64,000 bases of DNA. Source: Chryseobacterium mucoviscidosis. Its GTDB lineage: Bacteria; Bacteroidota; Bacteroidia; Flavobacteriales; Weeksellaceae. Under the pieces are notes generated by a model. That model did no database searches, had not been told where the DNA came from, and saw only the letters and a list, made by a program, of their open reading frames with translations. Position numbers and translations under genes: made by a program. The stretch spans positions 62,001 to 126,000 of the forward strand of contig NZ_MVAG01000105.1 in assembly GCF_002177115.1 (NCBI RefSeq), read 5' to 3'. Positions 55,451-63,533 of this stretch are shown here, piece by piece. Positions within the stretch are counted from its first letter, which is position 1; each line of letters begins with the position of its first letter.

Positions 55451-56041
55451 ATGAAAAGACTGGTTTTTTTGCTGTTTTTTAGCATTACAAATATTATATC
55501 TGCTCAGGAAAAAGATCTTGATCAGGACGGAGTCCCGGATTCTGTCTATTTTGATACTCAGAAATTGAAAATTATATGTAAATTATCATCTTTAGATTTT
55601 AAGCCGATTTACAGTAAAGAAATTGAAACGTCGGGTGATTTTACTGGAGTAAGTTATACAAAAAATGGTTTTGAATTTTATATTGATTTCATGAGAGCAG
55701 GTTATTCGGCGCAGTTCAGATACGAACCAAAAGATAAAACAATAAGGCTGATTGGAATGAGTAGATACGAGTTTGGTCCTGCAAATAACGACGGAAGTGG
55801 AGAATCAAGTGTAAATCTTCTTACAGATGATTATATAGGGGAATGGAATTATTATGATTTAGATAAGTCCAGACTTATTAAAATGCCCACGATTATAACA
55901 AAATTGACATTCAAAAAAACTTTTCTGATAGATTTTGATGAATCCGTTCTCTATGATTTTGGAAGCCGATGCAGCGAATTATATCTTGCTAAAAAAGAAA
56001 AATTAATTCATAGTAATCAAATTCGAAGTCACAAAAAATAA
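55451..56041 (+). CDS. hypothetical secreted protein with a DxDxDG motif
   Basis: 196 aa with a signal peptide (about 1-18: F-L-L-F-F-S-I-T-N-I-I-S-A-Q). Directly after it comes D-L-D-Q-D-G-V-P-D-S-V, a calcium-binding-like loop as in dockerin or FG-GAP-type repeats. The remainder is beta-rich (V-Y-F-D-T-Q-K, then F-R-Y-E-P-K-D-K-T-I-R-L-I-G-M-S-R-Y-E-F-G). I do not recognise a named family. Single gene, convergent with trpS. Confidence 0.65.
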   Translation: MKRLVFLLFFSITNIISAQEKDLDQDGVPDSVYFDTQKLKIICKLSSLDFKPIYSKEIETSGDFTGVSYTKNGFEFYIDFMRAGYSAQFRYEPKDKTIRLIGMSRYEFGPANNDGSGESSVNLLTDDYIGEWNYYDLDKSRLIKMPTIITKLTFKKTFLIDFDESVLYDFGSRCSELYLAKKEKLIHSNQIRSHKK

Positions 56042-56076
56042 ATCGGCACTCATTTTAATGAATGCCGATTTTATTT
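56041..56076. terminator. bidirectional intrinsic terminator (trpS / secreted protein)
   Basis: AATCGGCA (56041-56048) pairs with TGCCGATT (56063-56070), with extra CATT/AATG pairing inside, and T/A runs on both sides. Between convergent genes. Confidence 0.8.
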
Positions 56077-56089
56077 GAATGATAAGTTA

Positions 56090-57058
56090 TTAAATTCCCA
56101 GACTTTCTCTCACTCTTTTCATCGTTTCCGTAGCAATCACTCTCGTTTTTGCTGCACCTTCCTGAAGTTTTGTTTCCAGTTCATCAAGATTGTTCATATA
56201 ATAAGAAAAAAGTTCTCTTTCTTTTTCAAATCTTGTTAAAATAAGATCCAGAAGTTCTTTTTTCGCATGACCGTAACCAAAGTTTCCGGCTAAATATTTC
56301 GCTCTTAATTCTTCAGTTTGTTCCGGAGTGGCAATTAACTGATAGATGGCAAAAGTTTTATCCGTTTCGGGATCTTTAGGCTCTTCTAAAGTTTTAGAAT
56401 CCGATTCGATGCTCATCACCTGCTTTTTCAGTTCCTTTTCAGGCAGGAAAATATTGATGATGTTTCCTCGCGATTTAGACATTTTGTGTCCGTCAACTCC
56501 GGGAACGTATTTCGTGTTTTCCTGAAGCTCAGATTGTGGCAAAACAAAAACTTCACCCATCTGATTATTAAATCTGGAAGCTACATCACGCGCAATTTCC
56601 AAATGCTGAAGCTGGTCTTTTCCTACCGGAACAATTTCCGCATCGTATAATAAAATATCTGCAGCCATTAAAATCGGATACGTAAACAAACCGGCATTCA
56701 CATCCTGCAAACGATCTGCTTTATCCTTGAATGAGTGCGCCAAAGTTAATCTCTGATAAGGAAAAAAACATGATAAATGCCAAGAAAGTTCACAGGTTTC
56801 AGGGATGTCGCTCTGTCTGTAAAAAAATGTTTTTTCGGTATCTAATCCACAAGCAAGCCAAGCCGCAGCAATCTCGTAGGTATTCTGTTTCAGTTCTTTC
56901 GCGTCTTTTATCTGCGTTAAAGAATGCAGATTCGCGATGAATAAAAATGATTCGTTTCCTTCCTGTTTCGATAATTCTATCGCAGGAATAATTGCACCCA
57001 AAAGGTTTCCCAAGTGTGGTGTTCCGGTGGCTTGAATGCCGGTAAGAATTCTTGACAT
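56090..57058 (-). CDS. trpS: tryptophan--tRNA ligase
   Basis: Class I synthetase charging tRNA-Trp. 322 aa, normal. The HIGH-type motif appears as T-G-T-P-H-L-G-N-L-L-G (residues 11-21) and the KMSKS loop as G-H-K-M-S-K-S-R-G-N near 195. V-G-K-D-Q-L-Q-H-L-E near 145 is the usual specificity region. Monocistronic: a TAAATTTG -7 element (57100-57093, minus) lies 34 nt before the ATG, and a repeat-filled gap of 322 bp separates it from the next gene. Confidence 0.97.
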   Translation of the reverse strand: MSRILTGIQATGTPHLGNLLGAIIPAIELSKQEGNESFLFIANLHSLTQIKDAKELKQNTYEIAAAWLACGLDTEKTFFYRQSDIPETCELSWHLSCFFPYQRLTLAHSFKDKADRLQDVNAGLFTYPILMAADILLYDAEIVPVGKDQLQHLEIARDVASRFNNQMGEVFVLPQSELQENTKYVPGVDGHKMSKSRGNIINIFLPEKELKKQVMSIESDSKTLEEPKDPETDKTFAIYQLIATPEQTEELRAKYLAGNFGYGHAKKELLDLILTRFEKERELFSYYMNNLDELETKLQEGAAKTRVIATETMKRVRESLGI

Positions 57059-57380
57059 TGTTTAAAGTTTATATTTAAAAATTAATGAACTGCAAATTTA
57101 ATTAATTCTCCCTCAGATTCCATGGATTTACAGAGATGTTTATGTTTTATTGTTTGTGGTGTCAGTGAAAACATTAGAGTTATGTGTGTTTAAAAAATTT
57201 AAACGCAAAGATTTTATTCAAAAGCTATTATTTTTAGTAGGCAAAGGCAAATAAATTTGCTGCACGAAGCTTGAAAACGGAGCTTCATCAAATCAACTTG
57301 TTGATGCTTCTTTGCATATTTAGAGAAGTAATTATTATCAAATTAAAAACTTTGCGTTAAAAATCTGCAAGAAAAAAACA
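57059..57380. repeat. intergenic region with an inverted copy of the 18.4-18.6 kb repeat
   Basis: Read on the minus strand, 57190-57370 contains AAGCTTCGTGCAGC, AAATTTATTTGCC, TTTGCCTACTAAA and TTTGCGTT, in the same order as the two copies at 18381-18660. No ORF. The rest is A/T-rich and carries the trpS -7 element at 57093-57100. Confidence 0.65.
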
Positions 57381-58028
57381 TTAAGGAATTAAAATCTTAT
57401 CTCCTCCAAATTTCGGTTCAACTCCTAAAAGAAGATCAAGATACACTTTTGCTTTCGCCAGATATTCTCTAAGATTCGTCTTCAGACCGGCATATTTATT
57501 AACATCCGGAGCATTGTAGCCAAATGCTTTCATGCCGTTTTTTTGGGCTAAAAATACCGCCCTTTCATTATGAAATTTCTGTGAAACAATAATTAATTGA
57601 TTTTGCCCGAAAATCTCTTTCGCGCGTACAACAGAATCCAGTGTTCTGAAACCGGCAAAATCCAGAAAAATATTATCCTTTGGAACTCCGTATTCCATCA
57701 AAGCCATTTGCATATCTTCAGGTTCATTATAGTTTTTCTGGCTGTTATCACCGCTTACAATAATGTATTTTACCTTTCCGCTTTTATACAAATCTGCTGC
57801 AGCCTGAATTCGGTTATAAAAATAGGCATTCGGTTTTCCGTTGCTCAGTGTTTTTCCTGTTCCCAGAAGCAGTGCCGTTTTCATATTCGGAACTTCTGAG
57901 ATATTGTATGATATATGGGCTTCGCTGTCTTTTTTAATGCTGTAATTCGCCCAGGCAATAAAAATAATTCCTGCAACAAAAAGAAGCAGGAAAATTTTAA
58001 AAATGTTTTTAATTAATTTTTTCATCAA
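57381..58028 (-). CDS. SanA/YdcF-family membrane protein (DUF218)
   Basis: 215 aa. One N-terminal TM helix (about 8-26, I-F-L-L-L-F-V-A-G-I-I-F-I-A-W). A DUF218-type domain follows: A-L-L-L-G-T-G-K near residue 52, Y-N-R-I-Q-A-A-A-D-L-Y near 70 and Y-I-I-V-S-G-D-N near 88, then D-F-A-G-F-R-T-L-D-S near 122. E. coli SanA affects vancomycin entry at high temperature and may act in envelope biogenesis. It follows lspA by 12 bp on the same strand. Exact reaction unknown. Confidence 0.85.
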   Translation of the reverse strand: MMKKLIKNIFKIFLLLFVAGIIFIAWANYSIKKDSEAHISYNISEVPNMKTALLLGTGKTLSNGKPNAYFYNRIQAAADLYKSGKVKYIIVSGDNSQKNYNEPEDMQMALMEYGVPKDNIFLDFAGFRTLDSVVRAKEIFGQNQLIIVSQKFHNERAVFLAQKNGMKAFGYNAPDVNKYAGLKTNLREYLAKAKVYLDLLLGVEPKFGGDKILIP

Positions 58029-58040
58029 CAGTACATTCTT

Positions 58041-58679
58041 TTAAAATTCCAGACCGTTCGGAAATGCTTTTTTTCTGAAAATCAATAATAAAGCAGCTCC
58101 CACTGTAATTGCCGAATCGGCTACGTTGAAAATATATTTAAAAAATTCTATATGTTTTCCTCCGATTAAAGGCCAGCTTTCAGGAACGTTCCAGTCTACC
58201 AGCGGAAAATGCAGCATATCAACTACACAGCCTTTCATGAAAGTAGAATATCCTTCCCCGAAACTGGTGAATTTCGAAATCCCTCCATACCCGATCCATC
58301 TGTTGATGCTCTCATCATAAACTGTTCCGCTGTCAAAAATAAGTCCGTAAAACATTCCGTCAATCAGATTTCCTATTGCTCCGGCAAAAATCATTGCCAT
58401 CGGAATCAGAAGATAATTGGATTCTCCCCGCTGTAACCATTTTTTAAATAAATAGATCATTCCGCCGATCAGGATAATTCTTACCAGAACCAGAAAATAT
58501 TTACCGATAATGCCTCCGAAATGTAGTCCGTAAGCCATTCCCGGGTTTTCTACAAACGTTAATTTAAACCCCGGAAGTACAGAAATACTGTCATCAAGAT
58601 TAAAGTGCGTTTTTACATAAATTTTTGAAGCCTGATCTATCAATAAAATAAGCAAGGTTACAAATGCTATCTTCTTCAT
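58041..58679 (-). CDS. lspA: lipoprotein signal peptidase (signal peptidase II)
   Basis: Aspartic membrane protease that removes signal peptides of prolipoproteins after lipidation; the many lipoproteins in this window depend on it. 212 aa, longer than the ~165 aa of E. coli. Four TM helices; F-V-E-N-P-G-M-A-Y-G near residue 45. The catalytic Asp residues are in G-A-I-G-N-L-I-D-G near 102 and F-N-V-A-D-S-A-I-T-V-G near 190. The ~40-residue extra loop between them is usual in Bacteroidota. Its start overlaps the stop of the 63-aa gene by one base (TAATG). Confidence 0.95.
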   Translation of the reverse strand: MKKIAFVTLLILLIDQASKIYVKTHFNLDDSISVLPGFKLTFVENPGMAYGLHFGGIIGKYFLVLVRIILIGGMIYLFKKWLQRGESNYLLIPMAMIFAGAIGNLIDGMFYGLIFDSGTVYDESINRWIGYGGISKFTSFGEGYSTFMKGCVVDMLHFPLVDWNVPESWPLIGGKHIEFFKYIFNVADSAITVGAALLLIFRKKAFPNGLEF

Positions 58680-58870
58680 TATAATCCTTTTGGTTTGTAA
58701 GGTTTTCCTATCTTTTCGTTTCTTTTGTCAACGATTTTCTTTACCGTTTTCTCGTTGTGATGGGTATTCTTGGTATGGAATTTTTCGAACTTAATGTTCA
58801 TTTCTTTCAAAACACTTTTCAGGGCAGTAAGCTCCATTGCGTTTTTGGTGTGGACTATTATGGATTCCAT
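58679..58870 (-). CDS. 63-aa hypothetical protein, DUF2683-like
   Basis: Small basic protein: M-E-S-I-I-V-H-T-K-N-A-M-E-L-T-A-L-K-S-V-L-K-E-M-N-I-K-F-E then a Lys-rich tail ending K-P-K-G-L. The opening beta strand followed by an A-L-K-S-V-L helix resembles DUF2683 proteins, small beta-alpha proteins of unknown function often likened to antitoxins. There is no toxin next to it, so I do not call a TA pair. Overlaps lspA by one base. Confidence 0.55.
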   Translation of the reverse strand: MESIIVHTKNAMELTALKSVLKEMNIKFEKFHTKNTHHNEKTVKKIVDKRNEKIGKPYKPKGL

Positions 58871-58888
58871 TTTCTTTTAATTTAAATT

Positions 58889-59134
58889 TTACTTTTTAGA
58901 CAATTCGTCAAGTCTTTTTCTGTCTTTTGCCGACAGATCATTCACTCCGTTTTTTCCCATCTTGCTCAGAAGACGGTCGATCTCTTTTTCCCTTTCCCGT
59001 TTATCAGAATTAAACTGATCGTCAATCGTATAATTACGCTTTTCATCCGGAAAGAACCTGTTTTTAATCCGGTCTCTGTTGAAAAATGCCAATACGACGG
59101 CAACGATAATTCCTAAAATTAATAATTCGCTCAT
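58889..59134 (-). CDS. 81-aa membrane-anchored hypothetical protein
   Basis: One N-terminal TM helix (about 4-18, L-I-L-G-I-I-V-A-V-V-L-A-F-F) and a charged cytoplasmic part. The C-terminal I-D-R-L-L-S-K-M-G-K-N-G-V-N-D-L-S-A-K-D-R-K-R-L-D-E-L-S resembles the short DUF6576-like tail of Bacteroidota rhomboid proteins. No function known. It lies between the DksA-like gene and the DUF2683-like gene, same strand. Confidence 0.6.
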   Translation of the reverse strand: MSELLILGIIVAVVLAFFNRDRIKNRFFPDEKRNYTIDDQFNSDKREREKEIDRLLSKMGKNGVNDLSAKDRKRLDELSKK

Positions 59135-59215
59135 GGGTAGATATTAAAAATTAGGTTTATAAAGTATTCCTCGAAATACGATATAAACCCAAATTTATTG
59201 TAGCTAACCTTGTGG

Positions 59216-59596
59216 TTATTTCTGCATATTTTTCGCTTCGATGCTCAGCGTAGCATGAGGAACCGCCAACAGTCTTTCCTTCGGAATAAGTTTACCCGTT
59301 ACTCTGCATACACCGTAAGTTTTGTTTTCAATTCTTATCAAAGCGTTCTTCAGGTCACGTACGAATTTCTCCTGTCTTCCGGCCAAAATAGAATTCTGTT
59401 CTTTACTCAACGTTTCAGCGCCTTCCTCAAATGCTTTGAAAGTGGGGGAAGTATCATCCGTACCGTTATTCTGGTCGTTGATAAAACTCTCTCTGATCAG
59501 TTGTAAATCCTTTTCAGCCTTTTCTATTTTTTCCTTAATGATTGCTTTAAATTCTTGTAAATCAGCATCACTGTATCTTACTCTTTCGTCTGACAT
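59216..59596 (-). CDS. TraR/DksA-family regulator with a degenerate zinc finger
   Basis: 126 aa. N-terminal coiled coil (about 8-75) that, by family knowledge, enters the RNA polymerase secondary channel. The C-terminal domain reads Y-G-V-C-R-V-T-G-K-L-I-P-K-E-R-L-L-A-V-P-H-A-T: only one of the four zinc Cys of DksA is kept (C-x2-T in place of C-x2-C, and no second pair). This form is common in Bacteroidota. A role in the stringent response is likely but not shown. 59 bp from ileS. Confidence 0.85.
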   Translation of the reverse strand: MSDERVRYSDADLQEFKAIIKEKIEKAEKDLQLIRESFINDQNNGTDDTSPTFKAFEEGAETLSKEQNSILAGRQEKFVRDLKNALIRIENKTYGVCRVTGKLIPKERLLAVPHATLSIEAKNMQK

Positions 59597-59655
59597 GTTC
59601 GTTTCTCTTTTTTAATAAAATTATGAAATGGAATTTGAAAAACAATAACTATAAG

Positions 59656-62600
59656 TTAATTTTTTTCAACATTTATCTTAAAATTAACCTCATCTATTTC
59701 GATTTCGTTAAAATTTGAAAGTGAAGATACAATTTCTATTTTATTTGACAAGACTTCGGATGAAATATATTCTTCATTTTTCTTGATGTCATCAATGAAA
59801 GGAGCGTTTTCTTCCAAAGAGATCGTAATTCTGTCCGTCAAATCGAAATCCTTCTCTTTTCGCAGGTTCTGAACTCTGTTGATGAATTCTCTTGCGATAC
59901 CTTCAGATTTTAATTCATCTGTTAGCGTCAAATCTAATGCCACAGTGGTTTTTCCGTCGGAAGTTACCGTCCATCCCGGAATATCTTTTGTAGAAATTTC
60001 CACATCTTCCGGTGTAATTTCGTAACCCTGCACATCAATTTTTCCTTCTTTTTCCAAAGTGGAGATCTGTTCTGCGGTGAAATTGGTAATTTCTCCACCC
60101 ACCGTTTTCATGTCTTTGCCTAATTTTGGACCTAAAGCTTTAAAGTTCGGTTTGATCTGTTTTATAATTAAATGCGACGCTTCTTCAGCATTAATTAACT
60201 GTAATTCTTTAACGTTTACTTCCTGCTTAATTAAATCTGCAACCGCGGAAATCTGCTCTTCCGTTTTCTTATCCAAAACAGGAATCAACACTCTTTGAAG
60301 AGGTTGTCTTACTTTTAAACTTTCTGCACGTCTGATGGAAAGAACTAAACTTGTTATCGTCTGTGCTAAATGTGTTTTTTCAACCAAATCTGCATCAATT
60401 AAACTTTCATCAGCAACAGGGAAATCCGTTAAGTGGATCGATTCCGCAGTTTCTTTTCCGGTTACTTTATTTAAATCCTGATACAACTGATCCATAAAGA
60501 ACGGAGCGATTGGCGCAGATAATTTAGCAACCGTTTCAAGACATGTATATAAAGTCTGGTAAGCAGAGATTTTATCTTCCGAATAATCTCCTTTCCAGAA
60601 ACGTCTTCTGCAAAGTCTTACGTACCAGTTGGATAAATTGTCATTCACAAAAGTATTGATCGCTCTTGCCACTCTTGTCGGTTCGTAATCTTCGTAGAAT
60701 GCTTTAACTTCCTTAATTAACAAATTCAGCTCAGAAAGAATCCATCGGTCGATTTCCGGTCTGTTCTCAACTTCTTTTTCAGAATAATTAAATCCGTCCA
60801 CATTCGCATACAACGCAAAGAATGAATACGTATTGTACAATGTTCCGAAGAATTTTCTTCTCACTTCATCAATTCCTTCGATATCGAATTTCAGGTTTTC
60901 CCAAGGATTCGCATTGGAAATCATATACCAACGTGTCGCATCCGGACCGTAAACCGCTAAAGTTTCAAACGGATCCACTGCATTTCCTTTGGATTTTGAC
61001 ATTTTCAGACCGTTTTTGTCCAAAACAAGTCCGTTACTCATGACATTTTTATAAGCAACAGAATCAAAAACCGCTGTTCCGATCGCATGAAGCGTATAGA
61101 ACCATCCACGAGTCTGGTCAACACCTTCCGCAATGAAATCTGCAGGGAACGCTTTATTATTATCAATTAATTCTTTATTTTCAAAAGGATAATGCAATTG
61201 CGCATAAGGCATTGAACCGGAATCGAACCAAACGTCGATCAGATCGCTCTCACGCTTCATTGCTTTTCCTGAATCTGAAACCAGAACGATTTTGTCTACA
61301 ATGTTTTTATGCAGATCCACAGATGCATAATTATTTTCAGACATATCTCCGATGATGAAATCCTTAAACGGATTTTCAGTCATCAATCCTGCTTCTACAG
61401 ATTTTTCAATCTCGTTGTATAATTCTTCTACAGATCCGATGATCTTTTCTTCCTTCAGATCTTCTGTTCTCCAGATTGGCAAAGGAATTCCCCAATATCT
61501 TGAACGCGAAAGATTCCAGTCGTTTACATTCTCAAGCCAGTTTGCAAAACGTCCTTCTCCTGTAGATTTCGGCTTCCAGTTGATTTCTTTGTTTAAATCT
61601 ACCAAGCGGTCTTTTACAGCCGTCATTTTCACAAACCATGAATCCAGAGGATAATACAATACAGGCTTGTCTGTTCTCCAGCAATGAGGGTAGCTGTGAA
61701 CATATTTTTCTACTTTGAAGGCTTTATTTTCAGTTTTCAGCAAAATTGCCAGTTCTACATCCCATGATTTTTCGGGTGCAGTTCCTTCATCGTAATATTC
61801 GTTCTTGATGTATTTTCCTGAGAATAATTCAGGAACATTTTCGCCCTGAATAAATCTTCCCTGTAAATCTACCAAAGGAACAAGATTATCATTTTCATCT
61901 TTTACCAACATGGGCGGAACTCCGGCTTCTTTTGCCGCTTTCGCATCATCTGCACCAAAAGTAGGCGCAATGTGAACAATACCTGTCCCGTCTTCAGTGG
62001 TTACAAAATCTCCCAAGATCACTCTGAAAGCTTTTTCAGGAGTGTCGTTTGGAGTAAACCATGGAACTAATTGTTCGTATTGCGTTTCGGTTAATTTTTC
62101 TCCCGTAAATTCTTTTAAAATCTGGTAAGGAATGGTTTTGCTTTCCGAAGTGTAGTTCGCGAAATCTTCATCTGTTCCTTCCGCATATTTTTTTCCGAAG
62201 TTTTTATTCAGAAGAACTTTTGCCAGAACTACAGTTACCGGCTGGAAAGTGTACTGGTTAAAAGTTTTAACCACAACATATTCAATATCTCTTCCTACAG
62301 CCAAAGCCGTATTGGACGGCAAAGTCCAAGGTGTTGTCGTCCATGCAAGAATGTTTACATCTCCTTCAACATCATTAAACAGATCGGTAGATTCTTTTTT
62401 TACTTTAAACTGCGCCACAATGGTAGTGTCCGAAACGTCATGATACGTTCCCGGCATATTCAGCTCCGCAGAAGAAAGTCCGGTTCCTGCTTTTGGCGAA
62501 TACGGCTGAATCGTGTAACCTTTATACAGCAGATCTTTGTTGTACAATTGCTTCAGTAACCACCAAACCGTTTCCATGTATTTTGATTTGTACGTGATGT

Positions 62601-63045
62601 ACGGATCATCAAGATCTACCCAGTATCCGATTTTCTCGGTAAGGTTATTCCATACGTCTGTATAACGCATTACCGCTTCACGACACGCTTTGTTGTAATC
62701 CTCAATCGAAATTTTTCTGCCAATATCTTCTTTAGTGATTCCTAATTCTTTTTCCACACCAAGCTCTACCGGAAGTCCGTGCGTATCCCAACCCGCTTTA
62801 CGGAAAACCTGCTTTCCGTTCTGGGTCTGATAACGACAGAAAATATCCTTCAACGCTCTGGCCATTACGTGGTGAATTCCGGGCATACCGTTTGCTGAAG
62901 GCGGACCTTCATAAAACACAAACTCAGGTTGCCCCTCACGAATCTCAACACTCTTATTGAAAGTTTTATTCTGCTTCCAGAATTCTGCGATGTTCTCGGC
63001 TACGTCAATAAGGTTGAGGTTTTTGTACTCTTTAAATTGGCTCAT
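59656..63045 (-). CDS. ileS: isoleucine--tRNA ligase, type 2
   Basis: Class I synthetase charging tRNA-Ile, with an editing (CP1) domain. 1129 aa, much longer than the 938 aa of E. coli IleS. The HIGH region reads G-P-P-S-A-N-G-M-P-G-I-H-H-V-M-A-R, a form typical of type-2 (eukaryote-like) IleS, and KMSKS is in G-L-K-M-S-K-S-K-G-N-A-V-D-P. There is no C-terminal zinc Cys cluster. Type-2 enzymes are often less sensitive to mupirocin; this is family knowledge, not shown here. A minus-strand TAAATTTG at 63081-63088 is a good -7. Confidence 0.96.
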   Translation of the reverse strand: MSQFKEYKNLNLIDVAENIAEFWKQNKTFNKSVEIREGQPEFVFYEGPPSANGMPGIHHVMARALKDIFCRYQTQNGKQVFRKAGWDTHGLPVELGVEKELGITKEDIGRKISIEDYNKACREAVMRYTDVWNNLTEKIGYWVDLDDPYITYKSKYMETVWWLLKQLYNKDLLYKGYTIQPYSPKAGTGLSSAELNMPGTYHDVSDTTIVAQFKVKKESTDLFNDVEGDVNILAWTTTPWTLPSNTALAVGRDIEYVVVKTFNQYTFQPVTVVLAKVLLNKNFGKKYAEGTDEDFANYTSESKTIPYQILKEFTGEKLTETQYEQLVPWFTPNDTPEKAFRVILGDFVTTEDGTGIVHIAPTFGADDAKAAKEAGVPPMLVKDENDNLVPLVDLQGRFIQGENVPELFSGKYIKNEYYDEGTAPEKSWDVELAILLKTENKAFKVEKYVHSYPHCWRTDKPVLYYPLDSWFVKMTAVKDRLVDLNKEINWKPKSTGEGRFANWLENVNDWNLSRSRYWGIPLPIWRTEDLKEEKIIGSVEELYNEIEKSVEAGLMTENPFKDFIIGDMSENNYASVDLHKNIVDKIVLVSDSGKAMKRESDLIDVWFDSGSMPYAQLHYPFENKELIDNNKAFPADFIAEGVDQTRGWFYTLHAIGTAVFDSVAYKNVMSNGLVLDKNGLKMSKSKGNAVDPFETLAVYGPDATRWYMISNANPWENLKFDIEGIDEVRRKFFGTLYNTYSFFALYANVDGFNYSEKEVENRPEIDRWILSELNLLIKEVKAFYEDYEPTRVARAINTFVNDNLSNWYVRLCRRRFWKGDYSEDKISAYQTLYTCLETVAKLSAPIAPFFMDQLYQDLNKVTGKETAESIHLTDFPVADESLIDADLVEKTHLAQTITSLVLSIRRAESLKVRQPLQRVLIPVLDKKTEEQISAVADLIKQEVNVKELQLINAEEASHLIIKQIKPNFKALGPKLGKDMKTVGGEITNFTAEQISTLEKEGKIDVQGYEITPEDVEISTKDIPGWTVTSDGKTTVALDLTLTDELKSEGIAREFINRVQNLRKEKDFDLTDRITISLEENAPFIDDIKKNEEYISSEVLSNKIEIVSSLSNFNEIEIDEVNFKINVEKN

Positions 63046-63533
63046 TGTAATATATCAATATCGTTGATTAATTAAGTTGGCAAATTTACTAAAATTTGTC
63101 GGTTTATAATATATGTTTTATTTTGATATTTCCTATTAAAAACTTCTGTTTCAGAAAAATAAATGAAAAGATTAATTTTTTGTGAATTGTAAATTGTGAA
63201 ATTTGCCTTTTTTGAATTATTTTGTCCCACAGATTTCAGGGAGTTCCATAGATGATTGAGCATATTTCAAACACAAATAGCATTAATATTTTCACAAATG
63301 TCACAGATTTTTTGTAAAGTGACGGATCAATAGGAGCGGGCTTTAGCCCGCTTTAACAATAAACGTCTTGAATTTGGTTTTAACCAAAACTTAAAATATT
63401 CTCTCGCAGATTTCAGTAGATTACGCAAGTTTATCACAAAATTATCAGTGAAAATCTGGGAAATCTGGGGAAAAATAAATCTGCTGGAATAAAAAATAAA
63501 CTAATAAATTTGTCTTTTAAAAAATAAAAACCA
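63046..63533. other. 488-bp gap with repeat fragments before the ligase gene
   Basis: A/T-rich with no ORF that looks real. It holds the ileS -7 element (63081-63088, minus), a repeat fragment 63265-63440 related to 26.1-26.4 kb (ACACAAATxxCA, TTCACAAATGTCACAGATTT, the hairpin at 63329-63354 and TTGGTTTTAACCAAAACTT), and TAAATTTG at 63505-63512, a -7 for the next gene. Confidence 0.55.
63329..63354. repeat. stem-loop repeat shared with 26.26 kb
   Basis: AATAGGAGCGGGCTTTAGCC and the following CGCTTT form a hairpin AGCGGGCT / AGCCCGCT. The reverse complement, AAAGCGG-CT-AAAG-CCGCTCCTATT, matches 26259-26284 with compensating changes in the stem (GG/CC to GA/TC), showing that the stem itself is conserved. 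Confidence 0.7.

Noticed and set aside
58679..59134. DUF2683-like and membrane-anchored small genes as a toxin-antitoxin pair
   Set aside because: Neither resembles a toxin, and they sit within a conserved-looking lspA/dksA-type unit; size and adjacency alone are not enough.
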